Shown here one piece after another: positions 16,972 through 25,894 of a stretch of DNA of 64,000 bases. Position numbers and translations under genes: made by a program. The stretch covers positions 62,001 through 126,000 of the forward strand of contig JAHBWI010000007.1 in NCBI GenBank assembly GCA_019637075.1, given 5' to 3'. The notes beneath the pieces are model-generated. The model searched no databases. It was not told the origin of the DNA and saw nothing but the letters and a program-made list of their open reading frames with translations. This stretch comes from Nitrospiraceae bacterium (GTDB taxonomy: Bacteria > Nitrospirota > Nitrospiria > Nitrospirales > Nitrospiraceae). Position 1 is the first letter of the stretch, and the number at the start of each line of letters is the position of its first letter.

Positions 16972-19803
16972 ATGGACTATAAATCGACATTGAACCTTCC
17001 CAAGACCGAATTCCCGATGAAGGCGAATTTGCCGCAGCGGGAACCGGACATGTTGGCCTGGTGGGCGCAGGAGCGGATCTACGAGCGCCTTCAGGAGTCG
17101 CGCCAGGGGCGGCCACGCTACGTCTTGCACGACGGACCTCCCTACGCGAACGGCAAGATCCATATCGGCCATGCGCTGAACAAGATTCTCAAGGACATGA
17201 TCGTGAAGTCGAAGACCATGTCCGGCTTCCAGGTGCCTTATGTGCCGGGATGGGACTGTCACGGCCTGCCGATCGAACATCAGGTCCTGAAGGAACTTGG
17301 GGAGAAGAAAAAGGATCTCGACCCGCTCGCCATCCGAAGATTGTGTAAGGAGTATGCCGAGAAGTTCGTATCGATTCAGCGCGACGAATTCAAACGTTTG
17401 GGGGTACTGGGCGATTGGGACCGGCCCTACCTGACCCTGAACGCTGCGTACGAAGCGACCATCTTGCGTGAGTTCGGCAAGTTCGTGGAGCGGGGCGGGG
17501 TCTACAAAGGATTGAAGCCGGTGCTCTGGTGCACTCAGGACCAGACCGCCCTGGCCGAAGCCGAAGTTGAGTACGATGACCACACGTCGCCTTCCATCTA
17601 TGTGAAGTTTCCCCTGGCGGCGTCTCCGGCCGTTCTGAGCAAACGGTTCGGTGGGCTGGTCTTGCCGCCCGAAGCCAAATCCGCTGCCGTCGTTATCTGG
17701 ACCACCACGCCTTGGACGCTTCCTGCGAACCAGGCGGTCTGTCTGCATGCCGACATTGACTATGCGTTCGTACTCGTCGGCGACGAACTGCTGATCATGG
17801 CTGAGAAACTCGTCGACCAGGTGGCCAAGGCCTGCAGCCTGCCGTCGCATCGGATCGTCGGGGTGAAGAAGGGCGGCGAGGGTTTCGAAGGTTTGGAAAC
17901 GCAACGGCCGTTGACGACCGGCCTGTCTCCGATTCTGTTGGGCGACTTCGTGACGCTGGAGCAGGGAACCGGCTGCGTCCACATCGCTCCCGGGCACGGC
18001 ATGGAGGACTATATCCTCGTCCTCGGGCACAACGCCAAGGCGTCGGTCGGGGAACGGCTCGAGATTCTGGCGCCGGTGGACAACGGCGGCCGGTTTACCC
18101 CGGCCGTGACGGAGTTCGCAGGGCAGCATGTCTTCAAGGCCAATCCGAAGATCGTGGAGCGACTCAAAGAGAACGGCCGATTGCTCGGTCATGGATCGTT
18201 GAATCACAGCTATCCCCATTGCTGGCGTTGTAAGCAGCCGGTGATCTTCCGCGCCACGGAGCAATGGTTCGTTTCGATGGAGACGAACGATCTCCGGCGG
18301 GAAACCCTGGCCGAGATCGGACGCGTGCAGTGGGTGCCGCCCTGGGGGCGTGACCGGATCGAGGGCATGATTTCCAATCGGCCAGATTGGTGTTTGTCGC
18401 GCCAGCGAGTGTGGGGTGTGCCGATCCCGGGCTTTACCTGCACGAAGTGCCGTGGCGTGTTGGCCTCACCCCGGGTGATCGACCATGTGGCGGACCTGAT
18501 CGGGCAGCACGGGACCGACCATTGGTTTGCCAAGACCGCGGCCGACCTGCTTCCGAACGGGACGACCTGCGGACAATGTGGCGGGAACGAGTTCGAGAAG
18601 GAACGGGACATTCTCGATGTTTGGTTCGAATCAGGCGTCAGTTTCGCGGCGGTGCTTAAACCTAGGCAGTGGTGGCCGGCGGATCTGTATTTGGAAGGAT
18701 CGGATCAGCATCGCGGCTGGTTCCACAGCGCGTTGCTTGCCGGTGTCATCACCGACCGCTGCGCTCCCTACAAGGCTGTCCTTACCCATGGATTTGTGGT
18801 CGACGGTGCCGGGAAAAAGATGTCGAAGTCCGCGGGGAATGTGGTGGCGCCGCAGGATGTGATCAAACAGTCGGGCGCGGAGATCCTCCGCCTCTGGGTG
18901 TCGGCGCAGGATTACCGGGAAGATCTTCGGATTTCCCAAGAGATTTTGAACCATCTGATCGAGGCCTATCGCAAGATCCGGAATACCTGCCGGTTCTTGC
19001 TGAGCAATCTGTACGATTTCGATCCGGTCCGTGATCGTGTCCCGTTCGAGCGGCTGCCTGAACTCGACCGGTGGGCGCTCATGCGGCTGGCCGAGCTGAT
19101 TCCACGTGTGAAGCAGGGCTACGACGACTTCGAGTTTCACAGCATCTTCCATGCGATCAACAATTTCTGCTCGGTCGACTTGAGTGCCGTCTACTTGGAC
19201 ATCCTCAAGGATCGGCTTTATACGTTCCGACACGATTCGCCGTTGCGCCGGAGCTCCCAGACGGTGCTGTTCGACATTTTGGTGGCGCTGACCAGGCTGA
19301 TGGCGCCGGTGTTGAGCTTTACGGCAGAGGAAATCTGGCGGATGTTGCCAGAAGCCGTGCGCACGGAGGCTCAGGCTCCCAGCGTGCTGATGGCGATGTT
19401 TCCGGAGGTCGAGCCTCGCTGGATGGATGCCGAGTTGGCGAAACGATGGGAGCGGCTGCTCGGGTATCGAGTGAAGATACAGGGGGCGCTGGAAAAATTG
19501 CGGCGCGATAAGACGATCGGCGCTCCGCTGGAGGCCAGCGTGACCGTCCATGCGACCGCGGAGGCCTACGCTTTCTTGAAGCCGTACGAGGACATCCTCC
19601 CGAACCTATGCATCGTGTCTCAGGTTGAGTTGGCGCAGGATCGTTCGGCGAGTGAGGGCCAATCATGGCCGGAGGACATCGACGTCACGGTCGTGCGCAG
19701 CGCCCATCCCAAGTGCGAGCGTTGCTGGAATTATCGCCCCGCCGTGGGCTCGTTCCCGGACCATCCGACCTTGTGCGATCGATGCGTTGAGGCTGTCCGG
19801 TGA
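16972..19803 (+). CDS. ileS: IleS, isoleucyl-tRNA synthetase, 943 aa
   Basis: The class I signature is PPYANGKIHIGH near residue 58 and KMSKS lies in GKKMSKSAGNVV near residue 620. An editing domain contains IWTTTPWTLPAN, and the C-terminal zinc site has CERCWNYRP and CDRCVEAV. Full length for the bacterial enzyme. It charges tRNA-Ile and edits misactivated valine. The stop overlaps the lspA start by four bases, an arrangement (ileS-lspA) found in many bacteria. Confidence 0.98.
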   Translation: MDYKSTLNLPKTEFPMKANLPQREPDMLAWWAQERIYERLQESRQGRPRYVLHDGPPYANGKIHIGHALNKILKDMIVKSKTMSGFQVPYVPGWDCHGLPIEHQVLKELGEKKKDLDPLAIRRLCKEYAEKFVSIQRDEFKRLGVLGDWDRPYLTLNAAYEATILREFGKFVERGGVYKGLKPVLWCTQDQTALAEAEVEYDDHTSPSIYVKFPLAASPAVLSKRFGGLVLPPEAKSAAVVIWTTTPWTLPANQAVCLHADIDYAFVLVGDELLIMAEKLVDQVAKACSLPSHRIVGVKKGGEGFEGLETQRPLTTGLSPILLGDFVTLEQGTGCVHIAPGHGMEDYILVLGHNAKASVGERLEILAPVDNGGRFTPAVTEFAGQHVFKANPKIVERLKENGRLLGHGSLNHSYPHCWRCKQPVIFRATEQWFVSMETNDLRRETLAEIGRVQWVPPWGRDRIEGMISNRPDWCLSRQRVWGVPIPGFTCTKCRGVLASPRVIDHVADLIGQHGTDHWFAKTAADLLPNGTTCGQCGGNEFEKERDILDVWFESGVSFAAVLKPRQWWPADLYLEGSDQHRGWFHSALLAGVITDRCAPYKAVLTHGFVVDGAGKKMSKSAGNVVAPQDVIKQSGAEILRLWVSAQDYREDLRISQEILNHLIEAYRKIRNTCRFLLSNLYDFDPVRDRVPFERLPELDRWALMRLAELIPRVKQGYDDFEFHSIFHAINNFCSVDLSAVYLDILKDRLYTFRHDSPLRRSSQTVLFDILVALTRLMAPVLSFTAEEIWRMLPEAVRTEAQAPSVLMAMFPEVEPRWMDAELAKRWERLLGYRVKIQGALEKLRRDKTIGAPLEASVTVHATAEAYAFLKPYEDILPNLCIVSQVELAQDRSASEGQSWPEDIDVTVVRSAHPKCERCWNYRPAVGSFPDHPTLCDRCVEAVR

Positions 19804-20321
19804 ACGGAACCCTTCGGTACGTCCTGCTGGGGGCGCTGAGTTTCGTCATCATCGTTCTGGATCAGTGGACCAAGCTCCACGTGATGGACACGATGCGGTT
19901 GCATGAGTCGATTCCGGTCGTTCCCAACCTCTTCAGCATCACCTACATCCGAAACCCCGGCGCCGCCTTTGGGTTTCTCTCCTCCAGCAGCAGTTCCTTC
20001 CGTTTCATCTTTTTCGGGATCACGTCCGTGTTCGCGCTGGGTCTGCTCGGCACGATTCTGGTGCGGATGCCGGCCGATGAGTGGATGGGGCAGCTCAGCG
20101 TCGCCGGGATTCTGGGCGGGGCGATCGGCAATCTGCTGGATCGACTGCGTTACGGAGAGGTGATCGATTTCTTGGACTTTTATGTGAACGGCTACCACTG
20201 GCCCGCGTTCAACATCGCGGACTCGGCCATCACCGTCGGCGTCGCCTTCCTCATCCTGCACTTTGCGTTTGAGAAGCAGAAGGATCCAGAGCCGGCTCCA
20301 TCCGAAGACCGCCCGGCCTGA
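19800..20321 (+). CDS. lspA: LspA, lipoprotein signal peptidase, 173 aa
   Basis: LspA cleaves prolipoprotein signal peptides before the lipidated cysteine. Four membrane segments are visible, with the catalytic-aspartate motifs: ITYIRNPGAAFGFL precedes the first conserved block, and GNLLDRL and FNIADSAI hold the two catalytic Asp residues. The GTG start is within the ileS stop (overlap GTGA), so translation is probably coupled. Several predicted lipoproteins in this window are its substrates. An acidic, Pro-rich tail ends the protein. Confidence 0.97.
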   Translation: MNGTLRYVLLGALSFVIIVLDQWTKLHVMDTMRLHESIPVVPNLFSITYIRNPGAAFGFLSSSSSSFRFIFFGITSVFALGLLGTILVRMPADEWMGQLSVAGILGGAIGNLLDRLRYGEVIDFLDFYVNGYHWPAFNIADSAITVGVAFLILHFAFEKQKDPEPAPSEDRPA

Positions 20322-20330
20322 CGTAACCGC

Positions 20331-20431
20331 GTCTCTCGTGCCGCGTCGTTCCTCGTTCGCGGTCAAGCGCGAACAGGCCGTGTTTCTCGCTTAGCGAGAG
20401 ACGGTCCACGCTTTGCGAACGACGAGCGGCA
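20331..20431. repeat. Branched palindrome between lspA and uppP
   Basis: Outer arms TGCCGC/GCGGCA and GTCGTTC/GAACGAC (20339-20351 and 20417-20431) enclose two inner hairpins, GTTCGCG/CGCGAAC and TCTCGC/GCGAGA. An upstream GTCTCTCG (20331-20338) is also complementary to CGAGAGAC (20395-20402), so two folds compete. It lies between convergent genes and may end both transcripts. It does not share the core of the other repeat family in this window. Confidence 0.6.
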
Positions 20432-20467
20432 TGAGGGCTGGAATGCACAAGTCCGGTTCGAGGCCCG

Positions 20468-21343
20468 CTATCTGACTACCAGCAGCACGATGATGCCCAA
20501 GATCACGCGGTAGTAGGCAAAGGCCCGCAAGGTGTGGCGTTGGACGAAGGTGAGAAAGGCGGCGATGACCGCCCAGGCCACCGCGAACGACACGACCAGC
20601 CCGATGGCCAGCGCGACGTAGTCCTGCTGAGTGAAGACCGCTTGGGACTTCAACATTTGATAGATGGTCGCCACGATCATGGTCGGGAGCGCCAGGAAGA
20701 ACGAATACTCCGTAGCCACTCGTCGATCCAATCCGGCCAATAACCCTCCGATGATCGTCGATCCGGATCGCGACATGCCTGGAATCAGCGAGGCGCATTG
20801 GGCGATACCCACCCATAGCGCGGAACGCGGCGTCACCTCCAGCAACTCCTTCGCCTGCACCTGCTGACGCCGACCCTCCACCACCAGAATGATGATGCCG
20901 CCGATGATCAACGAGGCGGCGACCGTAGCCGGCGAAAATAAATGGGCTTTGATCCATTTATGGGCGACGAATCCCACGAGCGCAGCGGGGAGAAACGCCA
21001 GGCCGAGCCCGAACAGAAACCAGAGGTTGGGGTACTGGGTGATGGAGCTCCGGAGTACCGCGCCCAGCGGCGCACCTTTCCGCTGCTGCATGAGCGCGCG
21101 AAAAGCGCTTTGCTCCCGCAAGGCGTTGGACATCAGCGCCGCGAGCTTGGTCCGCTCATAGGCGATGATGGCGAGAATGGCTCCCAGCTGAATCGAGATC
21201 TCCACGTTCGACGCGATGTCCCCTGTAAACCCAAGGGCGTGGCCCACCAGAATCAAGTGGCCGGTGGACGAGACGGGGAGGAATTCGGTCAAGCCTTCGA
21301 TGATGCCGAGGATTACGGCGAGTTCAGGGCCCCAATTGGTCAT
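20468..21343 (-). CDS. uppP: UppP (BacA), undecaprenyl-diphosphatase, 291 aa
   Basis: This integral membrane enzyme recycles the undecaprenyl carrier lipid for peptidoglycan and surface polysaccharides. The family motif EGLTEFLPVSSTGHLIL is at residues about 15-31 and the second conserved block PGMSRSGSTI is in the second half. Seven to eight hydrophobic segments fit the UppP fold. The length is slightly above the E. coli protein (273 aa). It converges with lspA; the surface-polysaccharide genes at the window start would use the same carrier lipid if they follow the Wzt/Wzm route. Confidence 0.96.
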   Translation of the reverse strand: MTNWGPELAVILGIIEGLTEFLPVSSTGHLILVGHALGFTGDIASNVEISIQLGAILAIIAYERTKLAALMSNALREQSAFRALMQQRKGAPLGAVLRSSITQYPNLWFLFGLGLAFLPAALVGFVAHKWIKAHLFSPATVAASLIIGGIIILVVEGRRQQVQAKELLEVTPRSALWVGIAQCASLIPGMSRSGSTIIGGLLAGLDRRVATEYSFFLALPTMIVATIYQMLKSQAVFTQQDYVALAIGLVVSFAVAWAVIAAFLTFVQRHTLRAFAYYRVILGIIVLLVVR

Positions 21344-21512
21344 GAGATCGTGATCGGGTTGGTGTGGGTCAACGGGTGAAATTGCCGAACGGTGAATGCA
21401 TATTCCCAGAGTGTCCCAGCGCAGTCAAGCACAGGTGTGATTCATTACGCTCGACGAAATCCGCCCGCGGATGCGGAGGTGCGTATCGGCCTCGGCGCAA
21501 TCCGCAAATCTG

Positions 21513-21541
21513 TTGACAAAGTTTGGATGATGGCATACACA
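21513..21541 (+). promoter_or_regulatory. Promoter for the HhH lipoprotein gene
   Basis: A perfect -35 TTGACA at 21513-21518 is followed after 17 bases by TACACA, a weaker -10. The start would be near 21548, 44 bases before the ATG. Confidence 0.5.
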
Positions 21542-21591
21542 CAGGTAAAGGAAGCAGTCCGATCAGTTTTGATCGAACAGGGGAGGGTCGC

Positions 21592-22317
21592 ATGAGGCAA
21601 GTGTGGATGGCAGGGCTTGCGCTCGTCAGCGCGGTGGCTGTCAGTGGGTGCGTGGCGGAGAAGAAGTATCACGAAGCGCTTGCCGATGCCGACGCCGCCA
21701 AGGGCGAGTTGGAGCGTGCGCGCTCGCAGAAGAACGCGTTGGAGCAGCAGGTCAAGACGCTCAAGGATCTCAACGCGAAGTTCGGGTCGGAAATGCAGGC
21801 GGCCCGGGACGAATTGCAGCGCATCGAACACGGCCGCGACAAGGAACGGGATACGATCGAGGTTCGCACCAAGGAACTGGAAGACAAGATCAAGCAGTTA
21901 AGCGCGCAGAACCGCAGCATCCGAACCGAATACGAAGAAGCTCGCCGGCACAACGAGCAACTGAAGTCGCTGGTGGCGCGCTACCAGAAGGAAATGAAGG
22001 ATCGGCGGCCGATGTCGTCGATGAGCCCCTCCTCCTTCGGGGGTGTCTCGCCCGGCGCGGATGCCCCCGTCTCCAAGGCTCCGGCCGCGACGTCGCCGAT
22101 GGCGAGTCCCTCGCCGGCATCGCCCTTGTCCTCTCTGTTGAACATCAACAAGGTGTCCTCGGCCGACTTGGTGCTGTCGCTCGGCATCGCGCAGGATGTG
22201 GCCGACCGGATCGTCAACAACCGGCCCTATAAGGTGAAGGGCGAGCTTGTCGCCAAGAACGTCGTGACGAAGGATGTATTCGACGGGATCAAGGATCGCA
22301 TCACGGTTACACCGTAG
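21592..22317 (+). CDS. Coiled-coil lipoprotein with C-terminal helix-hairpin-helix, 241 aa
   Basis: The signal peptide ends in VSGC, a lipobox at residues about 16-19, followed by a long coiled coil of Lys/Glu-rich heptads (about 25-135), a Ser/Pro-rich linker, and a C-terminal ComEA-like helix-hairpin-helix (LLNINKVSSADLVLSLGI, then VADRIVNNRPYK and VFDGIKDRITV). ComEA-type HhH domains bind DNA without sequence specificity, but related folds serve protein contacts too. GGGAGGG before the ATG is a strong ribosome site and fixes the start at 21592. The gene has its own promoter and a strong terminator, so it is probably monocistronic. Confidence 0.82.
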   Translation: MRQVWMAGLALVSAVAVSGCVAEKKYHEALADADAAKGELERARSQKNALEQQVKTLKDLNAKFGSEMQAARDELQRIEHGRDKERDTIEVRTKELEDKIKQLSAQNRSIRTEYEEARRHNEQLKSLVARYQKEMKDRRPMSSMSPSSFGGVSPGADAPVSKAPAATSPMASPSPASPLSSLLNINKVSSADLVLSLGIAQDVADRIVNNRPYKVKGELVAKNVVTKDVFDGIKDRITVTP

Positions 22318-22353
22318 AAGATACGTTCTGTAGGCGTGAGTGTTCACGCCCTC

Positions 22354-22395
22354 CGAAGGCCGTTTGCCGAACCCGGCAAACGGCCTTCGTGTTTT
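22354..22395 (+). terminator. Strong intrinsic terminator
   Basis: A perfect 16-bp stem (22354-22369 with 22374-22389), a four-base loop AACC, and TGTTTT follow the lipoprotein gene by about 40 bases. A smaller hairpin GGCGTGA/TCACGCC (22333-22350) precedes it. Confidence 0.9.
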
Positions 22396-22503
22396 CAGCG
22401 CTTTGTCGCATATCGGAGCGATTCGGTCCTGCGCTGTGTATCCCTGCTGATTCGCCGCCCCCTTCTTGCTACAATGACGGACCAATTACGAAGGATGTGG
22501 TTC

Positions 22504-23784
22504 ATGCGTCGTGTCGGGCTCATTGTCGGGGTGATCGCGATCGGATTGGCGATTGCCGGTTACGTGTTCTTCAACGGGGAACGCAAGCCGCCGATCCGCT
22601 ACCGGACAGCCGGTGTCGAGCAGGGCACGATCGTCTCGTTGGTGACAGCGACCGGTACGATCAATCCCATCACGACCGTCCAAGTCGGCAGCCAGGTCTC
22701 GGGCATGATCGAAAGCCTGCAGGCCGATTTCAACTCCAAGGTCAAAGCCAACCAAGTCATTGCGCGGATCGATCCCTTTCCCTATCAGGCCAAACGTGAT
22801 CAGGCTGCCGCCAGTCTGGCCAATACCAAAGCGGCGTTGGACAAGGCCCGCATCGACCTCGCCCAACGGAAGCGCGAATTGGACCGGGCCAAGGCGCTGG
22901 TCGGCCAGCAGTTCGTCTCGCAGAACGAGCTGGATGTCGCGCTGACGGCTTTTGAAGGGGCCACGGCGCAGTTGAAGGTGACGGAGGCAGCGGTTAAACA
23001 GGCCGAAGCTCTGCTGCAGTCGGCCGAACTCGATCTCAAGTACACGGTGATCCGTTCTCCGGTCGACGGCGTAGTCATTTCACGTCAGGTGGAGGTCGGT
23101 CAACGGATCTCGGCCAGCTTTGCCATCCCGACGCTGTTCCTCATCGCCGAAGACGTCAACAAAATGCAAGTCGACACGAACGTCAGCGAAGCGGATATCG
23201 GCGGGATTACCGACGGCAAGCCGGCTTCGTTCACGGTAGATGCTTACCCGGGCGAAGTCTTTCAGGGGCGGGTTCGGCAAGTGCGCAATGCTCCGATCAA
23301 CGTGCAAAACGTGGTCACCTATGACGTGGTGGTGGAGGTCGACAATCCCAACTTTCGCTTGAAGCCCGGCATGACGGCCAACGTAGCGATTGTGGTGGCC
23401 CAGAAAGATCATGTGATGAAGGTCCCCAATGCCGCGCTCCGCTTTATCCCCCCGAGGACGGCTCGAGTCGAGGCGGCGCCGGCTGATTCAAACCATTCGA
23501 CCGGCGAGGGTAAAGTCGCCGGGCGGAAGACCGGTGGGGCCGAGCCGGGCGGCCGAGAGGCGGCGATCTGGAAACGAAACGATCAGGACGAGCTGGAACG
23601 TATTCCCGTGGCAATGGGCATTTCCGACGGGGCCTTCACGGAAATCGTGTCGACGGCCGTGAAGGAAGGCGAACAAGTCGTCGTGGGGATCGACATGCCG
23701 AGAAGTGACCGAAAGGGCGGCGATCTTCCTCCAGGATTCGGCGCGGGGCAGCAGCGAGGGACTCGCAGGGATCGAGGGATCTAG
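22504..23784 (+). CDS. macA: MacA-like periplasmic adaptor (HlyD family), 426 aa
   Basis: An N-terminal membrane anchor (VGLIVGVIAIGLAIAGYVFF) is followed by the lipoyl/barrel-sandwich halves (GTINPITTVQVGSQVSG and YTVIRSPVDGVVISRQVEVG), a coiled-coil hairpin between them, and a beta-barrel with KPGMTANVAI. Such adaptors bridge an inner-membrane MacB ABC transporter to a TolC-type channel. AAGGA eight bases upstream supports ATG 22504; the longer frame from 22336 starts inside the terminator. A TACAAT -10 (22470-22475) with a poor -35 may be its promoter. It heads a macA-ATPase-permease operon. No TolC gene is in the window. Confidence 0.92.
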   Translation: MRRVGLIVGVIAIGLAIAGYVFFNGERKPPIRYRTAGVEQGTIVSLVTATGTINPITTVQVGSQVSGMIESLQADFNSKVKANQVIARIDPFPYQAKRDQAAASLANTKAALDKARIDLAQRKRELDRAKALVGQQFVSQNELDVALTAFEGATAQLKVTEAAVKQAEALLQSAELDLKYTVIRSPVDGVVISRQVEVGQRISASFAIPTLFLIAEDVNKMQVDTNVSEADIGGITDGKPASFTVDAYPGEVFQGRVRQVRNAPINVQNVVTYDVVVEVDNPNFRLKPGMTANVAIVVAQKDHVMKVPNAALRFIPPRTARVEAAPADSNHSTGEGKVAGRKTGGAEPGGREAAIWKRNDQDELERIPVAMGISDGAFTEIVSTAVKEGEQVVVGIDMPRSDRKGGDLPPGFGAGQQRGTRRDRGI

Positions 23785-23852
23785 CTTGTTCCTGACCCGG
23801 CGATGGAGCGGAGCCAGGTGATCCGGCCATTCCATGGGGGACGACAGGCACG

Positions 23853-24566
23853 ATGGGCTCATTGATCCGCTGTGAAGACCTCTGGAAGGTCTACCGTGTG
23901 GGCGACGTGGAGGTCCAGGCGCTTCGAGGCGTGAATCTCACGATCGATCGCGGGGAGTTCGTGGCGATCATGGGCACATCGGGATCAGGCAAATCCACGC
24001 TGATGAACATCCTGGGTTGTCTCGACCAGCCCACGCGCGGGCGGTACGAACTGGATGGATTGGACATCGGCGCTGCGAAGCCGGACGTCTTGGCGGAAAT
24101 TCGCAACCGGCAAATCGGCTTCGTCTTTCAGAGCTTCAACCTGATCCCACGTACCAGTGCGTTGGAGAACGCGCAACTCCCGCTCTTCTACCGAGGGTTG
24201 TCGCTCAAGGAACAACGGCAGCAGGCGGCTGCCGCCTTGGAGCGCGTCGGATTGGCCGGGCGCGAGCACCATTACCCTACGCAACTCTCCGGCGGCCAGC
24301 AGCAGAGGGTGGCGATCGCCAGAGCCCTGGTGGCTGCTCCGGCGATTCTCTTCGCCGACGAGCCCACCGGCAATCTGGATACCGAATCGAGCCGCGAGAT
24401 CATGGGGATTCTCGACCGGTTGAACCGCGAGGATGGCATTACGATCATTCTGGTGACTCACGAGCCGGATATTGCAGGCTATGCATCCAGAGAGATCGTC
24501 ATCAAGGACGGACAGATCGTGCAGGACATCAAACGCGTTCCCCGCCAGCTCACCGTCACCGAGTAA
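23853..24566 (+). CDS. MacB-type ABC ATPase, 237 aa
   Basis: Walker A GTSGSGKST is near residues 43-51, the signature [15 protein letters not shown] near 147, and Walker [13 protein letters not shown] follows. This is the LolD/MacB/FtsE group, which powers mechanotransmission rather than substrate passage through the membrane. The ATPase is a separate gene here, whereas E. coli MacB fuses ATPase and permease. It lies six bases before the permease gene. The substrate cannot be inferred; macrolides, peptides, siderophores or lipoproteins are known for the family. Confidence 0.93.
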   Translation: MGSLIRCEDLWKVYRVGDVEVQALRGVNLTIDRGEFVAIMGTSGSGKSTLMNILGCLDQPTRGRYELDGLDIGAAKPDVLAEIRNRQIGFVFQSFNLIPRTSALENAQLPLFYRGLSLKEQRQQAAAALERVGLAGREHHYPTQLSGGQQQRVAIARALVAAPAILFADEPTGNLDTESSREIMGILDRLNREDGITIILVTHEPDIAGYASREIVIKDGQIVQDIKRVPRQLTVTE

Positions 24567-24572
24567 GACGCC

Positions 24573-25808
24573 ATGTCGGCTTTCGTGTTTCTTACCGTGA
24601 TGACGGCATTTCGAGTGCTCAGTCGCAATCGACTGCGGGCGGGCCTCACCATGCTCGGCATCGTCATCGGCGTGGGGGCCGTCATTGCCATGGTGAGCAT
24701 CGGGCAAGGGGCGCGGGCTGCGGTCCAGGCGCAGGTCGCGAGCATGGGGACGAATGTGATCATCATCATGCCGGGTACCACGACCGTGAGCGGCGTCCGT
24801 GGCAGCCAGGGCGGCGCCGTCACCCTGACGACCGCCGACGGTCTCGACCTCAAAAAGCGTATTCCTCTGCTGACGGATACGGGCTGGGCCAAACGCGACG
24901 TGATGCAGATCGTCAACGGCAACCGCAATTGGAACGGGCCGGTCAACGGCGTCTCGGCGAGCTATTTTACGATTCGTGATTGGTCATTCAGCGGCGGCGG
25001 CCCGTTTACCCTGGCCGATGCGGAGAGCGGCGCGCGAGTGGCCTTGATCGGGCAGACGACCCTGGAGAATCTGTTCGATCCTGGGGAAGAACCGGTCGGG
25101 GCCACGATTCGGATCAAGAACGTGCCCTTTCAGATCATCGGCGTCTTGGCGCCAAAAGGTCAATCCGCCCAAGGCACCGACCAGGACGACATCATTTTCA
25201 TTCCGTTCAGTACCGCCGAGCGCAAGGTCTTCGGCAGTCAGTTTCTGGGATCAGTCGGAGCCCTGTTCGCCTCCACCGAACGGACCGCGGATTTGCCCGA
25301 AGCCGTGGAACAGATTCGCGAGGCGCTACGGGCTCGGCATCGACTGCAGGAGGAGCAGGCGGATGACTTCACGATCCGAACTCAAGTGGACATCGGCCGA
25401 GTGCAGGAGAGCACGAGCGAGACGTTGACGGTGATGCTGTTCGCCATCGCGTCGGTCTCGCTGCTCGTCGGAGGCATCGGGATCATGAATATCCTGTTGG
25501 TCTCCGTGACCGAGCGCACGAAGGAGATCGGTGTCCGCATGGCGGTCGGCGCCAAACGCATTCACATTCTGATGCAGTTCTTGATCGAGGCGGTCACGCT
25601 GAGCCTGGTCGGCGGCGTGATCGGCGTGGTCCTCGGCGTCCTCGGTGCCCGCCTGACCACGATTGTGGCCGGCTGGCCGACCATCATTTCCGTGGACTCG
25701 ATTGTCACCGCATTCTGCTTTTCCCTCGCCGTGGGGCTGTTCTTCGGGCTCTATCCCGCCAACAAGGCCGCTCGCCTGAAACCCATCGAAGCCCTCCGAT
25801 ACGAATAG
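24573..25808 (+). CDS. MacB-type ABC permease (MacB_PCD/FtsX), 411 aa
   Basis: One N-terminal membrane helix (RAGLTMLGIVIGVGAVIAMV), a large periplasmic domain (about 50-285), and three C-terminal helices of the FtsX domain (VSLLVGGIGIMNILLVSVTERTKEIG motif region onwards) give the four-helix MacB topology. Together with the preceding adaptor and ATPase it forms a complete inner-membrane export unit. A hairpin at 25846-25872 ends the operon. The short distance and order adaptor-ATPase-permease are typical of the family. Confidence 0.93.
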   Translation: MSAFVFLTVMTAFRVLSRNRLRAGLTMLGIVIGVGAVIAMVSIGQGARAAVQAQVASMGTNVIIIMPGTTTVSGVRGSQGGAVTLTTADGLDLKKRIPLLTDTGWAKRDVMQIVNGNRNWNGPVNGVSASYFTIRDWSFSGGGPFTLADAESGARVALIGQTTLENLFDPGEEPVGATIRIKNVPFQIIGVLAPKGQSAQGTDQDDIIFIPFSTAERKVFGSQFLGSVGALFASTERTADLPEAVEQIREALRARHRLQEEQADDFTIRTQVDIGRVQESTSETLTVMLFAIASVSLLVGGIGIMNILLVSVTERTKEIGVRMAVGAKRIHILMQFLIEAVTLSLVGGVIGVVLGVLGARLTTIVAGWPTIISVDSIVTAFCFSLAVGLFFGLYPANKAARLKPIEALRYE

Positions 25809-25845
25809 GAGCAATCCGAGGGCCGTGCCTTCCAGGCGGAGCCTT

Positions 25846-25872
25846 CGATCCCGTATTCACTCGGCGGGATCG
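25846..25872. terminator. Hairpin between convergent genes
   Basis: CGATCCCG and CGGGATCG form an 8-bp stem with an 11-base loop, placed between the MacB-type permease and the leftward HD-GYP gene. It lacks a clear T-run. Confidence 0.48.
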
Positions 25873-25894
25873 GAGGGAACGGCTCGAGAATCGC

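Noticed and set aside
16948-18264. 438-residue open frame opposite ileS
   Set aside because: It is antisense to IleS, which shows all class I synthetase motifs over the same region. The frame has no motif of its own.
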